NCBI GenBank assembly: GCA_012521855.1
Contig: JAAYLO010000320.1
Coordinates: 1 to 7,674 of the forward strand
DNA length: 7,674 nucleotides
DNA from: Halanaerobiaceae bacterium
GTDB taxonomy: Bacteria; Bacillota; Halanaerobiia; Halanaerobiales; DTU029
Reading direction: 5' to 3'
This document shows, piece after piece, positions 1-5,894 of this stretch. A program made the translations under genes and the position numbers. The notes beneath the pieces are model-generated. The model saw nothing but the letters and a program-made list of their open reading frames with translations, did not search any database and was not told the DNA's origin. How positions within the stretch are numbered: the first letter of the stretch is position 1; every line of letters begins with the position of its first letter.

Positions 1-1
1 G

Positions 2-808
2 ATCTGTGAAGAGCTTAATGAAAAACGGAAACTATATATAGGGGTATTGGGCCAGGAAGAGATGGATAGTTTTAGAATATCTACATGGACCAGCTGTATT
101 ACTGTCATTAGAGATTATATTATCAAGGAAATAATTGACGATATTGTAGAAATGGAAGAATACAGGGCCTTTGATAAGGCAGAGGTAATGGATATCAGGA
201 TTGGTTTATATATGGGAATCGATTTTGTGATGTACAGGCATGACTCCAGGGAAAAAGACCCGGAAGAGATAAAAAAATTGCTGGAGAGTGAAAAACGTTT
301 ATTTCTGTATGAGGTATTAAGGGGACTGGATTTATCAGGCGGGAATTACTATAATAATTCTTTCAACCATGCTGATTTAAGGGGGAGTAATCTGTCAAAT
401 TGCAACCTTCAGGAATGTACCTTTATAGAAGCTAATTTACAGAATGTTAGATTTCAGAATTCTAACTTAAAAGGAGCAATGTTAGCAAAAGCAATACTTG
501 AAAACAGTGACTTTAGAAATGCCGTATTGGAAAATACCTTCTTTGCATTTAGCAATATGATGAATACTAATCTAAAGGGACTGGAGATATCTAATTGTAT
601 TTTTACTGAGTCTGATCTGAGGAATGCAAATTTAGAGGGTTGTAAATTTACAGCTACTGATTTTATAAAAGCCAATTTAATAGGAGCAAAGCTGGATGGA
701 GCAAAATTTGAAAATTGTAAATTCAGGGAAATGAAGATCTCAAAAAAGGACCTGGATAAGTTTATTTTGAGTGAAGAGGAAAAAGCAGGAATAGAGATAG
801 TGGAATAA
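2..808 (+). CDS. Pentapeptide-repeat protein, 5' end outside the window
   Basis: The frame is open to the left edge with no in-frame ATG before 62, so the true start probably lies upstream. The leftmost residues (CEELNEKRKLYIGVL) look like real protein. A TTG at 47 and an ATG at 62 (AGGAAGAG just before it) are fallback starts. From the TTG at 47, residues 1-93 are a non-repetitive, mostly helical, acidic domain. Residues 94-228 are 27 consecutive pentapeptides (for example ADLRG, SNLSN, ANLEG, AKLDG) with Leu/Phe/Ile/Met/Tyr at every centre and no break. Residues 229-253 form a charged helical tail. Such repeats fold into a right-handed quadrilateral beta-helix, here about seven coils. No signal peptide is seen in the visible part. 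Function is unknown. The family includes DNA-mimicking gyrase-protection proteins (MfpA, Qnr) and components of secreted-effector loci, but nothing here selects between them. The stop is 34 bases before the nuclease gene, suggesting one operon. Confidence 0.85.
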   Translation: MCEELNEKRKLYIGVLGQEEMDSFRISTWTSCITVIRDYIIKEIIDDIVEMEEYRAFDKAEVMDIRIGLYMGIDFVMYRHDSREKDPEEIKKLLESEKRLFLYEVLRGLDLSGGNYYNNSFNHADLRGSNLSNCNLQECTFIEANLQNVRFQNSNLKGAMLAKAILENSDFRNAVLENTFFAFSNMMNTNLKGLEISNCIFTESDLRNANLEGCKFTATDFIKANLIGAKLDGAKFENCKFREMKISKKDLDKFILSEEEKAGIEIVE

Positions 809-822
809 AGGAAAAGTCCTGT

Positions 823-832
823 AAGGAGGTGA
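823..832 (+). promoter_or_regulatory. Ribosome binding site of the HNH/AHH nuclease gene
   Basis: A perfect AAGGAGGTGA lies 10 bases before the ATG at 843. It fixes the start of the nuclease gene and implies efficient translation from the shared transcript. No promoter is evident in the 34-base gap after the pentapeptide gene. Confidence 0.85.
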
Positions 833-842
833 GACCCTTAAG

Positions 843-2129
843 ATGAGCGGAGGAGTTAAGGATGGTGCCAGAAGTGTGCCGGCAATTACTGAGAGGAATT
901 TTAAATTATTGAAAAAAAAGAAAACTGAAGAAATAGAAGGATATAAAGAGGATCTTATTGATAAAATGGAAAAAAAGATTATTGAGTTTTTGTGGGAATC
1001 AAGTGTAACTGGCTCAAAGGAGGATATTGAAAATGCAAAAAAATATTTAGAAAAAACATTACAAATTGGAATATTACTTGCTAAAGATAATACAAATGCT
1101 AAAGAAAATACAAATGCTAAAGAAAATACAAATGCTAAAGAAAATACAAATGCTAAAGAAAATACTAATACTAAAGATATTACTAATACTAAAGATATTA
1201 CTAATACTAAAGATATTATTAATATTAATAAAAAAACTATAGAGACAAAAAAACTGTTGAAGGCCGCAGAAAAGTATACCTGTCCATATTGTGGAGAAAT
1301 AATTCTTCTCAAAAGCAGATTGCAAGAACATTTAAATGTGCAATCATTGGAAAATATAAATAAAGTTATTGAAGATGAATTTGATTTGCGCAGTACTGAT
1401 TACAGAGCCAATTGCAAAAAAGGATTTCTGTTTTCAGATGAATATATACTGGATGATAAACTTCAAACTGATACAGGGATAGATATTAGCAATTTAAAGA
1501 AAAACCAGTATTCAGCTGTCCATCATATTATCCCTGTAGATGTATACGGAAAGAGCATGAGGGTATGCAGGATGGTGGGCTTAAGTAAAGATATATATAA
1601 TGAGATAAAATTTGATATTAATGGGGAAGAAAATTTAATAGGCCTTCCTGCCAGAAAACCCAAAGCAAGATATGAGGGTAAATCATTTGGATTTCTGGAG
1701 AAAAAGCGAAAATATTTATGGACAAAAGAATACATGATGAGGACAAAACTGCAGTGGCATGGAGGCCCTCATACATCAAAACTGCTTATAGGTAAAGAAG
1801 AGTTATCCTATATAAGTTTAGTATTGAAAGAATTATCCGGGATTGAAGAGGATATAGTCAAAGAGCCTGAAGTAAAGTATTGTAGTTCAGAGGGGAGCAA
1901 AGGGGGAAAAGATGAGAGATTGAGGGAAGCTGTTGATCTAGTAATACAGAGATTACATAAATTAATTGGAGATATTATTGAGGATCTGACTGATTTTGAA
2001 CCAGAAAAAAAGAATCAAAAAAAGGATTCAGGTGTAAAGTACTTTGTTTCCCGTCTGGCATATCGGTATTATAAAAGCGAAACACCAACAGACAATGAAT
2101 TGAGTAATAACACTGCTGGTAAAGATTAA
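843..2129 (+). CDS. Putative HNH/AHH-fold nuclease (toxin or effector) with hexapeptide-repeat linker
   Basis: The protein has 428 residues and no signal peptide or membrane segment. Residues 1-80 are basic and helical. Residues 81-128 are eight hexapeptides of KENTNA/KDITNT type. C147-P-Y-C150 followed after 12 residues by H163 resembles the first three ligands of a zinc finger. The nuclease-like core has VHHIIP (H227, H228), R240, N264 in ENLIGLP, and WHGGPH (H306, H310) followed by TSK. This order, HH ... N-x-x-x-LP ... HGGxH, matches the AHH/HNH (Endo VII/colicin fold) nucleases common as polymorphic toxin tips. Residues 330-428 are a charged, helical C-terminal region, so the nuclease core is not at the extreme C-terminus. 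The gene follows the pentapeptide-repeat gene by 34 bases and ends before a terminator. No typical immunity gene follows on the same strand. Nuclease activity is inferred from motifs. A secreted effector, an intracellular toxin or a defence nuclease are all possible. Confidence 0.7.
   Translation: MSGGVKDGARSVPAITERNFKLLKKKKTEEIEGYKEDLIDKMEKKIIEFLWESSVTGSKEDIENAKKYLEKTLQIGILLAKDNTNAKENTNAKENTNAKENTNAKENTNTKDITNTKDITNTKDIININKKTIETKKLLKAAEKYTCPYCGEIILLKSRLQEHLNVQSLENINKVIEDEFDLRSTDYRANCKKGFLFSDEYILDDKLQTDTGIDISNLKKNQYSAVHHIIPVDVYGKSMRVCRMVGLSKDIYNEIKFDINGEENLIGLPARKPKARYEGKSFGFLEKKRKYLWTKEYMMRTKLQWHGGPHTSKLLIGKEELSYISLVLKELSGIEEDIVKEPEVKYCSSEGSKGGKDERLREAVDLVIQRLHKLIGDIIEDLTDFEPEKKNQKKDSGVKYFVSRLAYRYYKSETPTDNELSNNTAGKD
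1083..1226 (+). repeat. 18-bp in-frame tandem repeat, eight units
   Basis: Eight head-to-tail 18-bp units start at 1083, 1101, 1119, 1137, 1155, 1173, 1191 and 1209. Units 2-4 are identical (AAAGAAAATACAAATGCT, peptide KENTNA). Unit 1 differs by one base (KDNTNA). Unit 5 is a transition form (KENTNT). Units 6-7 are identical (AAAGATATTACTAATACT, KDITNT). Unit 8 is diverged (KDIINI). The length is a multiple of three, so gain or loss of units would change linker length without shifting the frame. The encoded segment is hydrophilic and Asn/Thr/Lys-rich, and joins the N-terminal helical part to the zinc-finger-like/nuclease part. Confidence 0.95.
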
Positions 2130-2171
2130 ACAGAAAAAACAGGTGCTGTAAAGGAGATTAAAAAAGGAGGG

Positions 2172-2210
2172 GAAAAGTCTATCAGCAATTCCCAATAGAC
2201 TTTTCTTTTT
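2172..2210 (+). terminator. Rho-independent terminator of the pentapeptide/nuclease unit
   Basis: A perfect 11-bp stem (GAAAAGTCTAT at 2172-2182, ATAGACTTTTC at 2195-2205) with a 12-base loop is followed by TTTTT. It lies 43 bases after the nuclease stop. It may also act on the converging DUF2935 gene, although the T-tract on that strand begins five bases after the stem (reading CCCTCCTTTTT). Confidence 0.85.
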
Positions 2211-2235
2211 CATCATATTGGTTTCCGGCACTGGA

Positions 2236-3135
2236 CTATATCCCTTCCAGTAATCTTAAAAAGTGGTTGGCTTCCCGCAGGACATGATCTGCCAGAAGCG
2301 GTAGAATGATAGATCTTATTTCACATTCCAGCAACCCTATTGCAGCATTTCTTTTAAAGTTTCTTATTCTTTCTGTGGCTTCAAGACTTCTCTGGAGCAT
2401 TTGTCTTCTCCCCGTTTCACGACATCTCTCTCTCAACATCTCAAAGTTCTCTGCTAACATTCTGGCATTTGCCTTCAGGCTTTTTTCTGTCGGATCCAGT
2501 AATCCATCAATAAACTGTGCATGTTCTCCCATAATATTATTCCAGAAGTTCAGTTCTGCACAAAAGCTCCTCTGTGCCAGCCTTCTATTTTGGAGAGCCC
2601 TTAATGATTCACGGTAGTATACTGCCTCACGTGTAACATGTTCAAGCAGTTCAACATATAGGGCAATAAATATTTCACATTGTAGTGCTAAAGATATCAG
2701 CCTTCTTTGAAAGGCAATGACTTCATCAAGCAGAGATAATGAGCGGGTATTTAGAGAAAATATATCCCTTTCCAGGCAGTGTTGAGAAAGAGTATATTCA
2801 GAGATACTGAACAGATCAAGCTTTTTTCTGGTGATATCCATATCAAGGCTGGCTCCAGTTAATCTGGAACTGGTCTTTTCTGCCTGCAAGGTGTAAGGGG
2901 TTACAAATTCATCTGAGCGGAAAGCCTCTTCTGATATATTGGTCCTTTCCGTGTAGCTCACTGTTTCTGCCAGAAGTTGTTCAAAGCCTCTCTTTAGACC
3001 ATCGGCTTCCGCAATATAATCAGATTCAGCAGCAGGGAGAGCTGTTTCTATGAAGAAAAGGTGTTCTTTCATTATTCTCTGGAAAAACAGGTTTAGCTCC
3101 AGGGAATTTCTTATAAATTCTTCCCTTGACAGCAA
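2236..3135 (-). CDS. DUF2935 protein, ferritin-like helical bundle, TTG start
   Basis: The start is taken as the TTG at 3135-3133 (MLSREEFIRNSLELNLFF...). An AAGGTGA ribosome site lies five bases upstream, and members of this family usually begin this way. A longer reading from a TTG at 3153 would put that ribosome site inside the gene. The 299-residue, wholly helical soluble protein carries two DUF2935 units. The first starts with E13 and IMKEHLFFIE (E24, H25, E30) and continues to LLEHVTREAVYY (E165, H166, E170). The second has AELNFWNNIMGEHAQFID (E194, E204, H205) and ends with LADHVLREANHF (H284, E288, H291). The repeated Glu/ExxH pattern suggests a di-metal site as in ferritin-like proteins, but the biological role is unknown. 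It is a single-gene unit convergent with the nuclease gene and divergent from the membrane-anchored protein gene. Confidence 0.85.
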   Translation of the reverse strand: MLSREEFIRNSLELNLFFQRIMKEHLFFIETALPAAESDYIAEADGLKRGFEQLLAETVSYTERTNISEEAFRSDEFVTPYTLQAEKTSSRLTGASLDMDITRKKLDLFSISEYTLSQHCLERDIFSLNTRSLSLLDEVIAFQRRLISLALQCEIFIALYVELLEHVTREAVYYRESLRALQNRRLAQRSFCAELNFWNNIMGEHAQFIDGLLDPTEKSLKANARMLAENFEMLRERCRETGRRQMLQRSLEATERIRNFKRNAAIGLLECEIRSIILPLLADHVLREANHFLRLLEGI

Positions 3136-3271
3136 AAAAATCACCTTCTCCAATTATAATCTACAGTATATATTATTGTTCAGAAAATAATTTGTTACTG
3201 GGTACAGTGGAACAAAAGAAAATCCCCGGCGTCTAAAGATATGAAAAAATAAATATGAAAGAGTGATAGAA

Positions 3272-3934
3272 ATGAGGAGCAGGAAGATTATTGTAGTTAT
3301 AATAGCAATGGTATTATTTTTTACAGCATTTCTTTTCTCATTATCATTGAGGGGAATAAAAGCTGGACAGACCCTCTCCGCTTCAGAGGAGATTCCTGCT
3401 GAAACTGATGGTATTATAAAACCGGAAGATGCTGAGAAAATAATAAAGGAAATTGCTGAAGAATTGATACTGGCTCTCCGAAATAAGGATACAGAAAAAC
3501 TAGCAGAATCCGTTCATCCTGTAAAAGGGGTAAGGTTTACTCCTTATACCCATGTTTCACTGGAGCGGGATATAGTTTTCAGTATAGAGGAGATGAGGAA
3601 CTTCTTTAATGACCAGAATTCTTATCTGTGGGGTTATTATGATGGAAGCGGTTATGAGATTTTTTTAAAACCTGCTGATTACTATGAAGAGTTTATCTAC
3701 TCAGAAGATTTTATCCATGCTGATAAGATCGGGTATAATGAGGTCTTGAGCAGTGGGAATATGCTTGAAAACCAGTTTGAGCTTTATGAGAACCCTGTTA
3801 TAGTGGAATATTATTTTCCTGGTTTTAATCCTGAATATGCCGGGATGGATTGGAAAAGCCTCCGCCTGGTATTTGAAGAATATGAGGGCTGCTGGAGACT
3901 GACCGGGATAATTCACAATCAGTGGACAATATAG
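3272..3934 (+). CDS. Conserved membrane-anchored extracytoplasmic protein of unknown function
   Basis: The ATG at 3272 is preferred over a GTG at 3263 because GAGTGA precedes it at suitable spacing, while nothing ribosome-site-like precedes the GTG. The protein has 220 residues. MRSRK followed by a hydrophobic stretch at 6-26 is an uncleaved signal anchor or signal peptide, and there is no lipobox cysteine. A helical segment (about 50-80) leads into a conserved-looking globular domain: SVHPVKGVRFTPYTHV (80-95), an aromatic Trp/Tyr/Asp-rich middle (LWGYYDGSGYEIF), VEYYFPGFNPEYAGMDW, and a C-terminal RLTGIIHNQWTI. From memory, similar proteins occur in Bacillus and clostridial genomes as uncharacterised extracellular proteins. 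The fold resembles small stress-domain or NTF2-like proteins only by impression. It is transcribed alone and followed by a bidirectional terminator. Confidence 0.75.
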   Translation: MRSRKIIVVIIAMVLFFTAFLFSLSLRGIKAGQTLSASEEIPAETDGIIKPEDAEKIIKEIAEELILALRNKDTEKLAESVHPVKGVRFTPYTHVSLERDIVFSIEEMRNFFNDQNSYLWGYYDGSGYEIFLKPADYYEEFIYSEDFIHADKIGYNEVLSSGNMLENQFELYENPVIVEYYFPGFNPEYAGMDWKSLRLVFEEYEGCWRLTGIIHNQWTI

Positions 3935-3986
3935 GTGAAACAATAAGCCAGCAGGCTGCCATAGTGATAAATATTACTCTAATAAA

Positions 3987-4018
3987 AAAACTACTCCAGT
4001 TTACACTGGAGTAGTTTT
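3987..4018. terminator. Bidirectional rho-independent terminator
   Basis: A perfect 14-bp stem (AAAACTACTCCAGT at 3987-4000, ACTGGAGTAGTTTT at 4005-4018) with a TTAC tetraloop lies between two convergent genes. The - strand reads into seven consecutive T (complement of 3984-3990), making it strong for the MATE gene. The + strand has four T, serving the membrane-anchored protein gene. Confidence 0.92.
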
Positions 4019-4038
4019 CTATAGGGAATGATCAGTTG

Positions 4039-5391
4039 TTACTGGTCTGCCGGATCAGAGACAATACTCTTTTTTTTCCAGGAACCTTTTAGAAATCTTG
4101 CAGTGAAACAGATCCCTCTAAATACCCAGTCCAGGGTCATTGCAATCCAGACACCAAAGACACCGAGTCCAAAGAATTTTCCCAGTATATAACTGAAGCC
4201 AACCCGCCAGGTCCACATTGATATTATGGCTATTATCATTGTGTATTTGACATCATTTGCAGCCCTCAGGGCATTTGGTAAGGTGAAAGATAAAGGCCAG
4301 AAGACAAAACTGCATATACTGTAAAAACGTATAAGCTGTACAGCCAGTACCGCTGTTTCATTGCTCAGATTATATAAGCTGACAATGAAAGGGGATAGAA
4401 GAATCATAAAAAGATTTATTATACTTAGAGATATAATGGTAATTTTTGTCATATTTATTGTGTATATTCTGGCCTGTTCATAATCACCAGCCCCTATACA
4501 TTGCCCTACAACCGTGATCAGTGCTAATCCCATTGCTGAACCTGGTATAACGGCAAAACTTGTAATAGTACTGGATACAGCATTTGCAGCAATGGAAATA
4601 GAGCCAAAACTGGCAACTAAACTCATAACCAGTATCTTTCCTACCTGAAACATGCTGTTTTCCATACCATTTGGTATTCCGATTTTCAGAATCTGTTTTA
4701 TCAATCTGAAGTTAAACCTGAATGATAATTTCTTTTCTATGTGTATATCATATAGAGGCATCCGGATCAGTATAAACATGATGATGGCTGCCACAATACG
4801 GGATATCAGTGTAGCGGTACCGACTCCCTCAACACCCATCCCTAAACCGTAGATAAAGAGGGCATTGCCGGAGATATTGAGGATATTCATACATAAGGAA
4901 GTTAACATGGAAATTCTGGAGTTCCCCATGGCCCGGAATAGTGCTGCACAGCTGTTATAAAGACCCAGGAAGGGATAAGATAAGGCAGAATAAAAGAAAT
5001 AAACCTGTGCATTATCCATGATTTCAGCTTCAACCTGTCCAAAGATCATGTTCAAAATAAATCTATTTCCGATTAAAGCAAATAACATGATTCCGATGGA
5101 TATAGCACCAGAGACTAATAAGAGCTGGTTTGCTGATTTACAGGCACCCTCCTTATCTTTTTTTCCCAGATATTGAGCAGAAACAACAGCTCCACCGGTG
5201 GCTAAAGCAGCAAATATGTTAATCAATAAAATATTTATTGTATCAACAAGGGATACACCTGAAACAGCATTTTCCCCTACACTGGAAACCATAATTATAT
5301 CAGCCATACCTACCGTAACAGCCAGGAATTGTTCTATTATCAGTGGTATTATAAGTCTCCTGAGGGCCCTTCCGGAAAACATCGTCTCCAT
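4039..5391 (-). CDS. MATE family multidrug/cation efflux transporter
   Basis: The 450-residue length and about 12 hydrophobic helices fit a complete MATE transporter, which exports organic cations, drugs or metabolites in exchange for Na+ or H+. Seen directly: an N-terminal LIIPLIIEQFLAVTVGMADIIMVSSVG (family-typical helix 1 with Asp at residue 31), the second-half start IGIPNGMENSMFQVGKIL (238-254), VVGQCIGAGDYEQAR (294-308), and the family-typical end ending in LDWVFRGICFTARFLKGSW. The substrate cannot be read from sequence. The start at 5391 is chosen because helix 1 follows at the usual distance and a weak AAGAAGTGA lies upstream. An in-frame ATG three codons later has GGAG only three bases away. 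It is a single-gene unit whose upstream region carries a TATAAT-like box and an inverted repeat. Confidence 0.95.
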   Translation of the reverse strand: METMFSGRALRRLIIPLIIEQFLAVTVGMADIIMVSSVGENAVSGVSLVDTINILLINIFAALATGGAVVSAQYLGKKDKEGACKSANQLLLVSGAISIGIMLFALIGNRFILNMIFGQVEAEIMDNAQVYFFYSALSYPFLGLYNSCAALFRAMGNSRISMLTSLCMNILNISGNALFIYGLGMGVEGVGTATLISRIVAAIIMFILIRMPLYDIHIEKKLSFRFNFRLIKQILKIGIPNGMENSMFQVGKILVMSLVASFGSISIAANAVSSTITSFAVIPGSAMGLALITVVGQCIGAGDYEQARIYTINMTKITIISLSIINLFMILLSPFIVSLYNLSNETAVLAVQLIRFYSICSFVFWPLSFTLPNALRAANDVKYTMIIAIISMWTWRVGFSYILGKFFGLGVFGVWIAMTLDWVFRGICFTARFLKGSWKKKSIVSDPADQ

Positions 5392-5416
5392 ATATTATCA
5401 CTTCTTTCGCTTATGC

Positions 5417-5434
5417 TATGAGGTATGACTCATA
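5417..5434. promoter_or_regulatory. Candidate operator upstream of the MATE gene
   Basis: TATGAG, six bases (GTATGA), CTCATA form a perfect 6-bp inverted repeat 26 bases before the MATE start. A TATAAT on the - strand (5443-5438) lies just upstream, so the repeat would overlap the transcription start, a usual repressor position. No convincing -35 box was found. It is short enough to be chance. Confidence 0.35.
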
Positions 5435-5620
5435 TCTATTATAATATAATACATGATAAAAGAAAAGGCAGAAAAACGGCTTCTGTACTGGATTTTTGTC
5501 GTATTACGGAAATGAGATTAACCTGGCAGGGGTGTTTTTTGTTGAGCTTTCAAAGTGATGGCAAAACCGGCTGCAGAAAAATGCTTTTCAGGCAAATCAG
5601 GATACCAGAATGTATTTTAA

Positions 5621-5639
5621 ATATTACATGATGTAAAAT
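5621..5639. promoter_or_regulatory. Candidate autoregulatory operator 1 upstream of the XRE promoter
   Basis: TTACAT-G-ATGTAA (5624-5636) is a perfect 6-bp inverted repeat around a single base, and the symmetry continues for two more flanking pairs after one mismatch (5621-5639). It ends five bases before the -35 box. The same half-sites recur over the -10 region of this promoter (see operator 2). Confidence 0.5.
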
Positions 5640-5643
5640 ATAA

Positions 5644-5671
5644 TTGACAATAGGTAAAAATATATTACAAT
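5644..5671 (+). promoter_or_regulatory. Sigma-A-type promoter of the XRE/DUF6773 operon
   Basis: TTGACA (5644-5649) is a perfect -35 box, followed by a 16-base spacer and TACAAT (5666-5671). Transcription would start near 5678, leaving a short leader with AGGGGGAGG directly before the XRE start codon. Confidence 0.8.
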
Positions 5672-5682
5672 AACTGATGTAA
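5662..5682. promoter_or_regulatory. Candidate autoregulatory operator 2 over the -10 box
   Basis: ATATTACA (5662-5669), six bases, GATGTAA (5676-5682) uses the same two half-sites as operator 1, where they are one base apart. It covers the -10 box and predicted transcription start, a position where a bound XRE dimer would block RNA polymerase. Confidence 0.45.
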
Positions 5683-5693
5683 GGGGGAGGATT

Positions 5694-5894
5694 ATGAAAA
5701 AAAACATGTGCATGAAAATAGCACGGATGGAATGTAATATGAGCCAGGAAGATTTAGCAAAAAAAGTCGGTGTGACAAGACAGACCATCGGTCTCATAGA
5801 ATCAGGGGATTATAATCCAACACTTAAACTCTGTATTGCAATCTGCAAGGTATTGGGTAAAACACTAAATGATTTATTCTGGGAGGGAGATTGA
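5694..5894 (+). CDS. Small XRE-family helix-turn-helix transcriptional regulator
   Basis: The 66-residue protein is almost entirely one HTH_3 domain. MSQEDLAKKVGVTRQTIGLI (16-35) is the helix-turn-helix with the usual SQEDLA first helix and an RQTIGLIESG recognition helix. It continues with YNPTLKLCIAICKVLGKTLNDLF, typical of the minimal Cro/YozG-like repressors of Firmicutes. It probably binds DNA as a dimer and represses its own operon. The start ATG at 5694 has AGGGGGAGG upstream. Its TGA overlaps the ATG of the membrane protein gene by one base, so the two are translationally coupled. Pairs of this kind (mini-XRE plus small multi-spanning membrane protein) are common in clostridia and bacilli, but the signal they respond to is not known. 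Confidence 0.92.
   Translation: MKKNMCMKIARMECNMSQEDLAKKVGVTRQTIGLIESGDYNPTLKLCIAICKVLGKTLNDLFWEGD

Larger units (their letters stand above)
5392..5693. other. Divergent intergenic region between the MATE and XRE genes
   Basis: About 300 bases separate the two divergent start codons. The ends hold the MATE-side inverted repeat and TATAAT-like box, and the XRE promoter with its half-sites. The centre (about 5460-5610) shows nothing recognisable. A 68-codon open frame at 5425-5631 begins in the MATE promoter, lacks a ribosome site and does not look like protein, so it is not annotated as a gene. Confidence 0.6.

Noticed and set aside
1..41. Possible tail of an upstream gene in another frame (stops at 7-9 and 39-41)
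   Set aside because: The few residues readable are not distinctive, and the pentapeptide gene frame through the same bases looks more like protein.
1083..1226. Tandem array considered as a CRISPR or iteron-type origin
   Set aside because: Units are contiguous with no spacers, in frame inside a coding sequence, and no replication gene is nearby.
1074..1331. Reverse-strand open frames of 85 and 190 codons opposite the nuclease gene
   Set aside because: Their repetitive SICIFF/FVFSLA composition is simply the antisense of the 18-bp tandem repeat.
2150..2171. Two SD-like purine runs (AAAGGAGA and AAAGGAGGGG) after the nuclease gene, considered as the start of an immunity gene
   Set aside because: No start codon or open frame follows. 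The second run leads straight into the terminator hairpin. It could be a relic, but nothing supports that.
5469..5485. CAGAA...TTCTG hairpin
   Set aside because: A five-base stem with no T-tract and no nearby gene end is expected by chance.
5425..5631. 68-codon open frame between the MATE and XRE genes
   Set aside because: It starts inside the MATE promoter region, has no ribosome site, overlaps the XRE operator, and its composition does not resemble a protein family.
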